A stretch of DNA of 14,465 nt from RZYP01 sp964386405 (lineage in GTDB: Bacteria > Bacillota > Negativicutes > Acidaminococcales > Acidaminococcaceae). Below, piece after piece: positions 6,260 to 14,371 of the stretch. The position numbers and the translations under genes are program-made. The stretch covers positions 1 through 14,465 of the forward strand of contig CAYLRW010000043.1 in assembly GCA_964386405.1 (NCBI GenBank), given 5' to 3'. The notes under the pieces are model-generated. The model ran no database searches. It saw only the letters and a program-made list of their open reading frames with translations, and was not told the DNA's origin. Each line of letters starts with the position of its first letter. Position 1 is the stretch's first letter.

Positions 6260-6745
6260 TTATTTAACGATAATTACCGGACATTCAGCATTTGCAGCAA
6301 CCTTAGCGCTGACACTGCCCAGCAAGGCAGCTGACATCAAACCAAGACCACTTGTACCAACTACAATAGAATCAACTGCTAAAATTTTCGCCTGTTTCAA
6401 TATTGTTTTAGCTGGCTCAGTATGAACTATTTCTTTGAATTCAATTTTTGCATAACCTGCTGCCGCAGCTTTTTTCTTTGCTGTTTCAAGTGCGCCTGTG
6501 CCGGCTTTTGCCTTTTCACCCTCTGTTAGTTCTTCTTTAGAACCTTCTTTCTTCATAATTCTTTCGAGAATGTCATCATCCAGTTGTTCCATTTCATAAG
6601 AATGTAGTTTTGAAAGGTCAAATGGAACAGATACATGCAAAACTACAATCTCGCTACCACATGCTTTCCCTACTCCCATCGCGAATTCTAACGCTCTGAA
6701 TGAAATTGGGGATCCATCAATTGATACCAGGATCTTGTTCAACAT
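6260..6745 (-). CDS. Universal stress protein, long type (USP2)
   Basis: This 161-residue USP domain starts MLNKILVSIDGSPISFRALE. It has a complete ATP-binding motif (GTSG, nine residues, GS) near the C terminus and ends CPVIIVK. It is longer than the classic domain of about 145 residues because of a charged insert at about 45-85 (HSYEMEQLDDDILERIM, then GSKEELTEGEKAKAG). The same insertion point is used in USP4, and the flanks match (SFRALE, VPFDL/VPYDL, AAGYxKIxFKE), so the two are paralogs. The ribosome binding site is GAGGAG, 9 bases from the ATG. No terminator separates it from USP3 upstream, so USP3 and USP2 may form one transcript. Confidence 0.92.
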   Translation of the reverse strand: MLNKILVSIDGSPISFRALEFAMGVGKACGSEIVVLHVSVPFDLSKLHSYEMEQLDDDILERIMKKEGSKEELTEGEKAKAGTGALETAKKKAAAAGYAKIEFKEIVHTEPAKTILKQAKILAVDSIVVGTSGLGLMSAALLGSVSAKVAANAECPVIIVK

Positions 6746-6822
6746 AAAAACCGACTCCTCGCATACCCTAAAACTATTTATTTCTATGAAACATCATAGA
6801 CTAACAGATACAAAGCATACAA

Positions 6823-7260
6823 TTATTTTACAATCAGAACAGGTATCGTTGCATATTGTGATACCTTGGAGCTGACACTGCCAAGCAGGAACTCAGCAAT
6901 TCCACTCAGTCCCCTGCTTCCAATGACAATAGCGTCACAACTTGTTTTTTTGGCAACAGAAAGAATTCTTTCTGACGGATGACCAACTTCCAAAATATAT
7001 TCTACACCTTTAGCATAGCCGCTAACCTTTTCCTTAGCCATACCTAATACTTTATCACCGATTTTTTCCAGTTCATTATTGCCCTGATTGATAGTAGCAT
7101 AGTCAAAAGGCACAGCAAGCAAAGCCGCATTATTGTAGGGTTGAATGACATTCACGACTACAAGTTCACTATCAAACTTGTTTCCCAAAAGAATTGCCTG
7201 CTCTAAGGCATGCCAGGAAGTTTCGGATCCATCAATAGGAACCAGAATTTTTTTAAACAT
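6823..7260 (-). CDS. Universal stress protein, short type (USP3)
   Basis: This 145-residue USP domain starts MFKKILVPIDGSETSWHALE. It keeps the GSRG, nine residues, GS nucleotide-binding motif and ends PVLIVK. It aligns without gaps to USP5, with roughly three quarters of residues identical by my hand count, including the shared NVIQPYNNAALLAVP and ELEKIGD stretches. The start at 7260 follows a GGAGGGG site by 5 bases; a longer frame from 7293 begins before that site and is unlikely. About 77 bases without a clear terminator lead to USP2. Confidence 0.92.
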   Translation of the reverse strand: MFKKILVPIDGSETSWHALEQAILLGNKFDSELVVVNVIQPYNNAALLAVPFDYATINQGNNELEKIGDKVLGMAKEKVSGYAKGVEYILEVGHPSERILSVAKKTSCDAIVIGSRGLSGIAEFLLGSVSSKVSQYATIPVLIVK

Positions 7261-7376
7261 TTTAACCCCTCCAAACTCATAGCTTCTGACCAAAGAAAAT
7301 ATCTTTCTGTTTTACCTATTCTTGATTTCTTCGTTTTTTCCTGCTTTTGAGCAATTATTTCCTTTTTTTGAATACC

Positions 7377-7412
7377 AAAAATCGTGCCGAAGTATACGGC
7401 ACGATTTTTTTT
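7377..7412 (-). terminator. Terminator after USP4
   Basis: AAAATCGTGCCG pairs with CGGCACGATTTT around an AAGTATA loop, with T-runs on both strands. It lies 7 bases after the USP4 stop. Stem and position match the terminator after USP2, supporting duplication of a unit that includes the terminator. Confidence 0.9.
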
Positions 7413-7419
7413 GCAACAA

Positions 7420-7956
7420 TTATCTCACAATCGTAACAGCACAAGGTGCATTAGCAAGCACTTTGCTGCTCACACTTCCAACCAAAAAAGAACGTACAAA
7501 ACCTAGTCCACGGCTACCCATGATAATCAAATCTGCTTCCATATCCTCGGCTTGTTCGACAATCATCAAGGCTGGGTCTACATCTACAACTTCTTTAAAA
7601 GAAATCTTCATATACCCTGCAGCCTCTGCCTTCTGTCTGGCAACCGCAATAGAAGTTTCAGCTGCTTCTTTTCTCTTTGCAATCGACAGCGCTGCTTCAG
7701 ATGGTCTTGCCTCCCAACCTTCAAGGACGACCTTAGCCGCCGGTTCAGCCGGTTTTGCTTCCCAACCTTCAAGGACAACCTTGGCGTCCTTTTTAGCTGT
7801 TTTTGGCCGTTCACGCAACTGTGCCAAGTCATAAGGGACCGCAATATGTGCGACTACAATTTCGCTGTCTAAAACTTTCCCCAGCATCATGGCATGCTCC
7901 AAAGCTCTGAATGAACTTGCCGATCCATCTACCGGTACCAAAATTTTCTTCAACAT
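7420..7956 (-). CDS. Universal stress protein, long type with internal repeat (USP4)
   Basis: This 178-residue USP domain starts MLKKILVPVDGSASSFRALE. It has an intact nucleotide motif (GSRG at 147-150, then Gly160-Ser161) and ends AVTIVR. It is related to USP2. The variable insert between the VPYDL segment and the second half of the domain carries two tandem 16-residue units: KVVLEGWEAKPAEPAA (59-74) and KVVLEGWEARPSEAAL (75-90). A Lys/Ala/Glu-rich, helix-prone stretch follows, to about residue 113. The insert presumably protrudes from the USP fold; its role is unknown. The GGGAGG ribosome binding site is 8 bases from the ATG. Terminators lie on both sides, so it is probably transcribed from its own promoter within 7957-8150. 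Confidence 0.92.
   Translation of the reverse strand: MLKKILVPVDGSASSFRALEHAMMLGKVLDSEIVVAHIAVPYDLAQLRERPKTAKKDAKVVLEGWEAKPAEPAAKVVLEGWEARPSEAALSIAKRKEAAETSIAVARQKAEAAGYMKISFKEVVDVDPALMIVEQAEDMEADLIIMGSRGLGFVRSFLVGSVSSKVLANAPCAVTIVR
7703..7785 (-). repeat. Tandem repeat inside USP4, 48-bp period
   Basis: Two 35-base segments (7703-7737 and 7751-7785) match at 31 of 35 positions and are spaced exactly 48 bases apart, which keeps the frame. Three of the four differences, read as codons, look conservative or silent, so the copies diverged under coding constraint. Confidence 0.85.
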
Positions 7957-8149
7957 AACTATCGCCTCCCTATTAATACCTATGAATATCTATGTTTTTA
8001 CACAGAAAAACCAAACTATGCAGTGTCGCAATTTTGTATTATTCTGATAATTTACCTCTTTATTGACCTATTCTTTGTTAATTTTATTTTTCATGCTAAT
8101 TTGAAAGAATTTTTTAAAAAATTTAACATTTTACAAAATTATTTTTCAT
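7957..8149 (-). promoter_or_regulatory. AT-rich upstream region of USP4
   Basis: There is no gene here. The stretch is very AT-rich and contains the perfect 16-bp palindrome AATTTTTTAAAAAATT (8108-8123). A promoter for USP4 should lie here, because a terminator separates it from USP5, but I see no convincing -35/-10 pair. Confidence 0.35.
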
Positions 8150-8185
8150 AAAAAATGCGCCCGCAAATGCGGACGCGCTATTTTT
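8150..8185 (-). terminator. Terminator after USP5
   Basis: On the minus strand, GCGCGTCCGC pairs with GCGGGCGC around an ATTT loop, with one bulge, and is followed by ATTTTTT. It lies about 30 bases after the USP5 stop. The stem is unrelated to the other two USP terminators. Confidence 0.8.
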
Positions 8186-8214
8186 AATCGACGGTCTAAA
8201 TTAAAGGAGAAAAA

Positions 8215-8652
8215 CTACTTAACTATCAAAACAGGCACCGAAGAATACTGAGAAACTTTGGCACTAACACTGCCAAGAAAAAACTCAGCTATGCTGCTCA
8301 AGCCCCTGCTGCCAATAACAATGGAATCGCAAGCTTCTTTTTTGGCGAGAGCAATAATTCTTTCTGACGGATGTCCTACTTCCAATTCATAGGAAACATG
8401 GTTTTTGAACTCAGTAAGCTTTTCTTTGGCCATATTTAAAACCTGATCACCAATTTTTTCCAACTCACTGTTACTTTGGTTAATAGTAGCATCATCAAGC
8501 GGTACAGCCAATAAAGCTGCATTGTTATAGGGCTGGATAACATTTACTACAATAAGTTCTCCATCAAACTTTTCACCTAAAGCAGTGGCTTGTGCTAAAG
8601 CATGCCACGCAGTTTCAGAACCATCAACAGGAACAAGTATTTTTTTGAACAT
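8215..8652 (-). CDS. Universal stress protein, short type (USP5)
   Basis: This 145-residue USP domain starts MFKKILVPVDGSETAWHALA and is the close paralog of USP3. It has an intact GSRG, nine residues, GS motif and ends PVLIVK. Differences from USP3 cluster at residues 79-89 (the surface segment after the MAKEK helix), while the nucleotide-binding parts are nearly unchanged. The ribosome binding site GGAGGT lies 9 bases from the ATG. It is the first gene of the array in transcription order and follows the ABC transporter operon by 115 bases without an obvious terminator, so some read-through from that operon is possible. Confidence 0.93.
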   Translation of the reverse strand: MFKKILVPVDGSETAWHALAQATALGEKFDGELIVVNVIQPYNNAALLAVPLDDATINQSNSELEKIGDQVLNMAKEKLTEFKNHVSYELEVGHPSERIIALAKKEACDSIVIGSRGLSSIAEFFLGSVSAKVSQYSSVPVLIVK

Positions 8653-8767
8653 ATTACCGCCACCTCCGTTAATTAAACCTTCGGGGTAAAGTTTCTGCCT
8701 CTTTAAATACTTATTCTTGCTTTTTTGCCATTATCCTGCCAAACTTGATGGTTTTTCTACAAGAAGA

Positions 8768-9697
8768 TTATCTTTCTTCACGATCATAAGGAACACCCAA
8801 AGCCTGAGGTGATGCCAGTCTGCCGCCTTTGCGGATTAAAACGAGAACCAACACCAGTATCGTGAAAATATAAGGCAGCATATTCAGGATAAAGATGGAG
8901 ATCGGCAAACCTATTACTTGCAAATGAAAACCAAGCGCGTCGACACCACCGAAAAGGTAGGAACCGGCTAAAGCTCTCCAAGGATCCCAAAGTGCAAAAA
9001 TGACCAGTGCTACAGCAATCCAGCCTCTGCCGGCAGTCATATTCTCCAGCCAACTAGGAGCATAGGCCAGCGAAAGATAAGCACCGCCAAGACCAGCTAA
9101 AGCCCCGCCAATCATAACGTAAATATACCGCAAGCGGAAAACATTAACACCGACTGAATCAACTGCGGCAGGATTCTCACCCAAAGCCCGCAGGAATAAA
9201 CCTGCTCTTGTTTTATAAAGATAAAAAGCAGTTGCTGCAACCAGTACATAACTTATATAAACAAGAATATCTTGTTTAAAGACGACAGGTCCAAGAATAG
9301 GGATATCACTTAAACCAGGTATTGCCAGCTTACCAAAAGTGTGCTCGGCGCGCATACCAACATAGGCTTTGCCCAAATAATCACTAAGGCCCGAGCCGAA
9401 CAAGGTAAGGGCCAAACCGCTTACAACCTGATTAGCTCTTAAGGTAACAGTAAGATAAGCGTGAATAAGTGCAAGCAAGGCACCCGCTACCAGGGAGATG
9501 CCAACACCAAACCAAGGATTGCCCGTATTTACCGTGATCATAAACCCGGTAACCGCTCCCACGAGCATCATGCCATCTACACCAAGGTTCATGATGCCGG
9601 AGCGTTCTGCAATCAATTCGCCCAAGGCGGCAAACAAAATTGGCGTACCAGCTGTAATGGAGGCGGCCAAGATAGAAATAATCAAAGTCTCACTCAT
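8768..9697 (-). CDS. nupQ: Nucleoside-type ABC transporter permease (NupQ-like)
   Basis: This 309-residue membrane protein has about 8-9 hydrophobic segments. It belongs to the BPD_transp_2 permeases of the BmpA/Nup nucleoside importers. Typical motifs are ALGELIAERSGIMNLGVDGMML (about 25-46), ANQVVSGLALTLFGSGLS and the cytoplasmic coupling loop LRALGENPAAVDSVGVNVFRLR. It pairs with the larger permease upstream to form the membrane channel. Its start overlaps the end of that gene by 8 bases, so translation is coupled. Substrates of characterised relatives are purine and pyrimidine nucleosides; specificity here is inferred from family only. Confidence 0.88.
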   Translation of the reverse strand: MSETLIISILAASITAGTPILFAALGELIAERSGIMNLGVDGMMLVGAVTGFMITVNTGNPWFGVGISLVAGALLALIHAYLTVTLRANQVVSGLALTLFGSGLSDYLGKAYVGMRAEHTFGKLAIPGLSDIPILGPVVFKQDILVYISYVLVAATAFYLYKTRAGLFLRALGENPAAVDSVGVNVFRLRYIYVMIGGALAGLGGAYLSLAYAPSWLENMTAGRGWIAVALVIFALWDPWRALAGSYLFGGVDALGFHLQVIGLPISIFILNMLPYIFTILVLVLVLIRKGGRLASPQALGVPYDREER

Positions 9698-10763
9698 CTT
9701 GCACTTCCTCCTTATCTGAAAACTTTATTTCATACTGTGTCAGAATTTCCGAACCAACTACAAAGAACAAAATAGCTCCCTGCAGCATCGTAGCTGCGGC
9801 AGAAGGAATGCCCATCGTCTGTATCATAAAACCGCCTACATGAATGATTGCAAACAAAAACGCCACAATAACGATAGCTAGCGGATGTAGTCTGGCGAGC
9901 CAGGCCACACTGATAGCGGTATAACCATAACCTGGACTTATTCCCGGCTGCAGCCTGCCAACAATGCCGCTGACTTCTACCATACCGGCAAAACCACTTA
10001 TTGCCCCGGAAATAAACATGACCAGCAATACATTCTTTCTGATGTCTATGCCAGCGTAACGAGCTGCCACAGGGTTAGAGCCAATAACTAAAGTTTCGTA
10101 GCCCCACTTAGAGCCCTTAAAGAATAACCAGAAAATAACTGCTAAAAGCAAAACTGCAAAAATACCATAATGGACGCGCAAAGCGCCAAAAGTAGGTATC
10201 AGAGCCGCATCCGGGAAAGGAGCTGTGAGCGGGAAGTTCAAGCCTTTAGGATCACGCCAGGAGCCATAAACAAGATAGCTTACCCACAAAATAGCAATAT
10301 AGTTCATCATCAGGGTAGTGATTGTTTCACTTACCTGCCACTTGGTCTTAAACCAGCCGGCCAGAAGACCCCAGAACCCGCCGCCAAGTGCAGCCATAAA
10401 AACCATAAAGGGAATCATCACGAGGAAAGGCAAATTGGGGAAAGTCAAAGGCACCCAGGTAGCCCAGCAAGCTCCCATATAAAACTGCCCTTCAGCACCA
10501 ATATTCCAGATTTGCATCCTGAAGGCAACGGCAATTCCTAACCCACAAAGCGCCAGCGGAATCATTTTGACAATAGTTTCGGAGATACCATATTCAGAAC
10601 CAAGTGCCCCTGCAAACATCGCACGGTAGACCTCAAAAGGATCTCTACCGGTAATTGCTAAAAATACGCCGCAAAATATCAATGCCATGAAAACGGCTAT
10701 CACAGGAACTACAATCTGTGATGTTTTGTTTTGTGCCAAGCTTTTTTCTAATCTTATTTTCAT
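9690..10763 (-). CDS. nupP: Nucleoside-type ABC transporter permease (NupP-like)
   Basis: This is a 357-residue permease of the same family and the larger of the pair, as in Bacillus NupP/NupQ. It has a cytoplasmic N-terminal tail, a first helix at about 19-40, then the family segments GREPFEVYRAMFAGALG-like (here GRDPFEVYRAMFAGALG), IWNIGAEGQFYMGACWATW, and the coupling loop VIGSNPVAARYAGIDIRKN. It overlaps the ATPase gene by 4 bases (ATGA type) and the next permease by 8 bases, so the three genes form one tightly coupled operon. Confidence 0.88.
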   Translation of the reverse strand: MKIRLEKSLAQNKTSQIVVPVIAVFMALIFCGVFLAITGRDPFEVYRAMFAGALGSEYGISETIVKMIPLALCGLGIAVAFRMQIWNIGAEGQFYMGACWATWVPLTFPNLPFLVMIPFMVFMAALGGGFWGLLAGWFKTKWQVSETITTLMMNYIAILWVSYLVYGSWRDPKGLNFPLTAPFPDAALIPTFGALRVHYGIFAVLLLAVIFWLFFKGSKWGYETLVIGSNPVAARYAGIDIRKNVLLVMFISGAISGFAGMVEVSGIVGRLQPGISPGYGYTAISVAWLARLHPLAIVIVAFLFAIIHVGGFMIQTMGIPSAAATMLQGAILFFVVGSEILTQYEIKFSDKEEVQDE

Positions 10764-12289
10764 GCTTTGGCACCTCCATTTCCAACTATGCCAGCCATTA
10801 AGGCACCAATTTTTTCTGTGTCCATTTCTTTTACAGGGAATTCGCCCAAAATTTTACCATTAAAAATAACGCCTACACGGTCAGCTAATTTGGCAATCTC
10901 TTCCAGCTCTTCCGAAACAAGAATAATAGCAGTATTATTTTCCTTCATTTGCAACAGCAATTTATGCACTGATTCAATAGCACCGATATCCAAACCACGC
11001 ACAGGATAAAGTACTATCATGAGTTTTGGCTTACTGGCAATTTCGCGCCCTAAGAGCAGTTTTTGCAGATTACCGCCGCTCATCATCTTCACAGGTTGGA
11101 AAATAGAACCCATCTTAACATCAAACTCGCGCACAATCCGCTGCGTCTCAGCAATTGCAGCATCTCTTTTTAAAAAATGCCCTTTAGAAAACTTCTCACT
11201 GCCGTATTCCTTGAGAATAACATTATCACAAGAATTCAATTTTGGTACCAACCCCATGCCGAGGCGATCTTCAGGAACATAGCTTATGCCCCTGCCAATA
11301 ATTTCTTTAGGAGAAAGACCAGAGATTTCTTCGCCATAGAATTTAATGCTGCCTGAAAGCGTGTGACGAAGTCCAGCCAGAACTTCAGCCAATTCTCTCT
11401 GCCCATTACCTGATACACCGGCTATACCGTATATTTCACCAGCTCTGACTTTAAAGGTAATACCGTCAAGTCCTAAAGTGTTCATGTCATTAAGGGCCGA
11501 GATATTATCTATCACTAGTACTGGCTCTTTATCGCTAGGCTCAGATTTTTCGTAGGCAGTTATAATATCTCTGCCAATCATCATTTCTATAAGCTTCGCC
11601 TGATTAATTTCTGCACGTCCGATAGAACCTGTAACGCGTCCATTGCGCAATACTGTAATCTGATCGGCCAATTCTTCAACTTCATTCAATTTATGCGAAA
11701 TAAAAACAACCGCACAGCCATTATCAGCCATATTACGCAGATTGCTGAAAAGCTCCCGTGTTTCTTGCGGAGTTAATACCGCTGTAGGTTCGTCAAGGAT
11801 CAACACCCTTGAATCATTATAAAGCATGCGCAAAATTTCCACTCTCTGCTTTTCTCCTACAGAAAGCTGCCAGACATACGCTCTTGGATCAACATATAAA
11901 CCATATTTTTCGCCAAGTCTGGTTATTTCTTCCACAATTTCTTCTTCCGATATCAAAACAGAGCCAGAAGTCTGACTCAAAGCGATATTTTCGGCAACTG
12001 TAAAAGACTCAATAAGTTTAAAATGTTGATGGACCATCCCTATACCATTGGTCAGAGCATCACTTGGTGAATTTATTTTCTTTTCCTCACCTTGAATTTC
12101 GATAGTACCTTCGGTCGGACGATAAAGACCGGAAAGAATACTCATTAAGGTACTCTTACCTGAGCCATTTTCGCCAAGAAGAGCATGAATCTGACCAGCG
12201 TAAAGGTCAAGATTCACCTGATCATTAGCTATGACACCTGGAAATCTTTTGACAATATTGCGCATCCTAATTAATGGTGTTACTTCCAT
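10760..12289 (-). CDS. nupO: Nucleoside-type ABC transporter ATP-binding protein, two ATPase domains (NupO-like)
   Basis: This 509-residue protein has two ATPase domains in tandem, as usual for nucleoside and ribose-type importers. Domain 1 is complete: Walker A GENGSGKST (39-47), signature LSVGEKQR and Walker B LILDEPT. Domain 2 has a degenerate Walker A (GVSGNGQRE), signature SGGNLQK and a Walker B region LMIVLYPVRGLDIGA. In relatives I recall AxPTRGLD at that spot, so the Tyr-Pro-Val is a small oddity. The degenerate second site is normal for the family. The GGAGG ribosome binding site is 6 bases from the ATG. The gene starts 64 bases after the FAD oxidoreductase stop with no terminator between, so both are probably on one transcript. 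No BmpA-type lipoprotein gene is adjacent. Confidence 0.9.
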   Translation of the reverse strand: MEVTPLIRMRNIVKRFPGVIANDQVNLDLYAGQIHALLGENGSGKSTLMSILSGLYRPTEGTIEIQGEEKKINSPSDALTNGIGMVHQHFKLIESFTVAENIALSQTSGSVLISEEEIVEEITRLGEKYGLYVDPRAYVWQLSVGEKQRVEILRMLYNDSRVLILDEPTAVLTPQETRELFSNLRNMADNGCAVVFISHKLNEVEELADQITVLRNGRVTGSIGRAEINQAKLIEMMIGRDIITAYEKSEPSDKEPVLVIDNISALNDMNTLGLDGITFKVRAGEIYGIAGVSGNGQRELAEVLAGLRHTLSGSIKFYGEEISGLSPKEIIGRGISYVPEDRLGMGLVPKLNSCDNVILKEYGSEKFSKGHFLKRDAAIAETQRIVREFDVKMGSIFQPVKMMSGGNLQKLLLGREIASKPKLMIVLYPVRGLDIGAIESVHKLLLQMKENNTAIILVSEELEEIAKLADRVGVIFNGKILGEFPVKEMDTEKIGALMAGIVGNGGAKA

Positions 12290-12353
12290 TACAATCCTCC
12301 ATTATCTAAAAACACGGTCAGAAGCAGCCAGCATATGACAACATCCAACGCTT

Positions 12354-13748
12354 TTATTTTTTTACTGCTGCTCGTTCGCCGATTTTCCTTGCCGCATAGA
12401 CACCGCTTGCGCTGGCCTGCGAAAGGCCTCTCGTAATACCTGCTCCATCACCTATCGCAAATAAGTTAGGTATTTTGGTCTCCAGATTACCATCTATTTC
12501 AAGGCGGGCACTGTAGAATTTAACTTCAACACCATAAAGAAGAGTATCGTCATTAGTCATACCGGGAGCAACTTTATTCAAGGCATAAATCATTTCAATA
12601 ATATTATCAAGATGACGTTTTGGTAAAACAAGGCTCAAATCACCTGGCGTTGCCTCTAAGGTTGGCTTAGTAAAGCTCTTTTCGAGTCGTTTTTCATCCG
12701 TCCTGCGTCCCTTAATCAGGTCGCCGAACCTTTGGACCAACACACCGCCTCCTAACATATTGGAGAAAGAAGCAATTCTCTTACCATATTTAAGCGGTTC
12801 CTGAAATGGCTCCGTAAACTTGTTGCTGACAAGCAAGGCAAAGTTTGTATTCTTGCTGTGCAAAGCAGGATCTCTGAAGCTATGTCCGTTAACAGTAACG
12901 ATACCGTCAGTATTCTCCGCAACAACATAGCCATTAGGATTCATACAGAAAGTACGAACAAGATCTCCATACTGTTTTGTCCTATAAACCAATTTTGCTT
13001 CATATACTTCATCAGTGATGTGTTTAAAAACCTGTGCCGGCACTTCAACGCGTACACCTACATCAACTTGATTATTGATAAAGGACAGTCCAAGTTCCTT
13101 GCATTGTTCCGTAAACCATTCCGCGCCAGCACGTCCAGGGGCGGCAATCAAATATCTGCAATTGATAAGTTCAGTTTGTCCCTTGATTTCTAACGAGAAG
13201 GTGCCATCAGATTCACGATGAATTTTTTCTACATGCGTATTACAGCGTATGTCAACTTTACTGATCAAATGGTTATAAATATCTTCCATTATTATTAAAT
13301 TATTCTCTGTTCCAAGATGGCGAACCTTTGCATTAAGCAAATGCAGGTCATGGCTAAGAGCTTCCTTAGCGATATGACAATTTTTAGTGCTGAAATATTC
13401 GCCGGGCGCTCCATGCAGACAATTCAATCTGTCTACATAGTCTATCAAATCTATTACATCTTTTTCTGGTATATATTCATTAAGCCATCCACCAAACTCG
13501 GTTGTAAAATTGAATTTGCCATCAGAAAAAGCGCCTGCGCCGCCAAAGCCACGCATAATATCACAAGGCACACAGCGCAAACAATGATTAACTTTTTTCT
13601 CAGCAAGAGGGCATCTGCGTTTATTGATAGCATGCCCTTCTTCAATTATTGCCACCTTGAGTTCAGGATATTTCAAAGTGAATTCATAAGCAGCAAATAT
13701 TGCGGCTGGTCCGCCACCAATAATCGCTACATCAAACATATTGTTCAT
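12354..13748 (-). CDS. NAD(P)/FAD-dependent oxidoreductase, COG2509-type
   Basis: This 464-residue flavoprotein has an N-terminal dinucleotide-binding fold (IIGGGPAAIFAAYEF, glycines at 11-13) with an acidic end of strand 2 (IIEEG). A cysteine cluster Cys46, Cys56, Cys59, Cys62 comes next, followed by MRGFGGAGAFSDGKFN, the hallmark of the uncharacterised COG2509 dehydrogenases. The second FAD motif FAIGDGAGITRGL is at about 430-440. The cysteine spacing CxxCxxC after CP would suit a metal or Fe-S site, but no function is proven for the family as far as I know. The ATG at 13748 has AGGAGG six bases upstream; a longer frame from 13793 would start upstream of the promoter -10 and is rejected. 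It has its own promoter and probably leads the nucleoside transporter operon. Confidence 0.87.
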   Translation of the reverse strand: MNNMFDVAIIGGGPAAIFAAYEFTLKYPELKVAIIEEGHAINKRRCPLAEKKVNHCLRCVPCDIMRGFGGAGAFSDGKFNFTTEFGGWLNEYIPEKDVIDLIDYVDRLNCLHGAPGEYFSTKNCHIAKEALSHDLHLLNAKVRHLGTENNLIIMEDIYNHLISKVDIRCNTHVEKIHRESDGTFSLEIKGQTELINCRYLIAAPGRAGAEWFTEQCKELGLSFINNQVDVGVRVEVPAQVFKHITDEVYEAKLVYRTKQYGDLVRTFCMNPNGYVVAENTDGIVTVNGHSFRDPALHSKNTNFALLVSNKFTEPFQEPLKYGKRIASFSNMLGGGVLVQRFGDLIKGRRTDEKRLEKSFTKPTLEATPGDLSLVLPKRHLDNIIEMIYALNKVAPGMTNDDTLLYGVEVKFYSARLEIDGNLETKIPNLFAIGDGAGITRGLSQASASGVYAARKIGERAAVKK

Positions 13749-13781
13749 GTCATGCCTCCTAAACGAAAAATCACAACCTAT

Positions 13782-13811
13782 ATTATACTTCAAAAGTTAG
13801 CAAATACTCAA
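13782..13811 (-). promoter_or_regulatory. Promoter for the FAD oxidoreductase/ABC operon
   Basis: On the minus strand a TTGAGT -35 box (13806-13811) and a perfect TATAAT -10 box (13782-13787) are separated by 18 bases. They lie right after the stop of the DUF697-like gene. Transcription would start near 13775, leaving a leader of about 27 bases before the AGGAGG-preceded start. Confidence 0.75.
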
Positions 13812-14294
13812 TCACTTAAATTTTTTCGTTTCATCACCCAATGGTTTATCTTTATTGGGGTCGTTCTTAAAGATGTCAATATTCTTCTTTGCTTCAGCAA
13901 CAGCATTATCATAAACTGTTTTAAAAGCACTGAGATCCTGCGGCTTACCGGTTCTTAACCATTCTGTAACAACCTTGCCTAGACCGTAAGTGGTACCAAC
14001 CGCTATAGGAATTTGCAACGGTGCAAAAGGAATTAGTGTAGCAACTGTCTGACCCACAAAAACAGTTCCTAACGATCCCAAAATGCTGACAGCCATTGAT
14101 TCTGATATCTCTTCCTCATATACTTTGCCCAATTGAATTATCATATAAATTTGATTGGCAATAAGAGCCATCGTCCCTAGAAGAGGTGCCACAACAATTA
14201 CACCAGCTCGCGCTGCCGCCCATTTGCATAGTACTTCCGCTTCGTCCGCTCTTGCCTTATCATCTATCACAGTAATCTTCAATTCTTCATCCAT
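13812..14294 (-). CDS. DUF697-like membrane protein
   Basis: This 160-residue protein has a charged N-terminal region (MDEELKITVIDDKARADEAE) and a hydrophobic core of two long helical hairpin-like segments: AAARAGVIVVAPLLGTMALIA, then IQLGKVYEEEI, then ILGSLGTVFVGQTVATLIPF. A TTYGLGKVVTEWLRTGK segment and a hydrophilic Lys/Asp-rich tail follow. The order of hydrophobic helix, Ile-Gln-x-x-x-x-x-x-Tyr segment and late GKVV helix resembles DUF697, found alone or fused to small GTPases. No GTPase is present here. The ATG at 14294 follows GGAGGT by 7 bases; the ATG at 14309 overlaps that site and is rejected. Function is unknown; family assignment is moderate. Confidence 0.7.
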   Translation of the reverse strand: MDEELKITVIDDKARADEAEVLCKWAAARAGVIVVAPLLGTMALIANQIYMIIQLGKVYEEEISESMAVSILGSLGTVFVGQTVATLIPFAPLQIPIAVGTTYGLGKVVTEWLRTGKPQDLSAFKTVYDNAVAEAKKNIDIFKNDPNKDKPLGDETKKFK

Positions 14295-14371
14295 AATTAT
14301 TACCTCCATTTGAAAATTCTTACCTAATAACTATTCGCCCATCTGTACTTAACTCCTGCAACAAGCATAAG

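Noticed and set aside
7322..7834. Plus-strand open frame across the USP4 terminator and gene
   Set aside because: It runs through a terminator hairpin and antisense to USP4. Its internal repeat is only the reverse of the USP4 repeat.
8690..8767. Terminator after the nucleoside permease operon
   Set aside because: Only weak pairings (AAAC/GTTT, cUUCGg) were found, with no T-run on the minus strand, so none was annotated.
13317..13958. Plus-strand open frame of 213 codons opposite the FAD oxidoreductase
   Set aside because: It is antisense to a strongly supported flavoprotein gene, spans a promoter and the end of a second gene, and has no family features.
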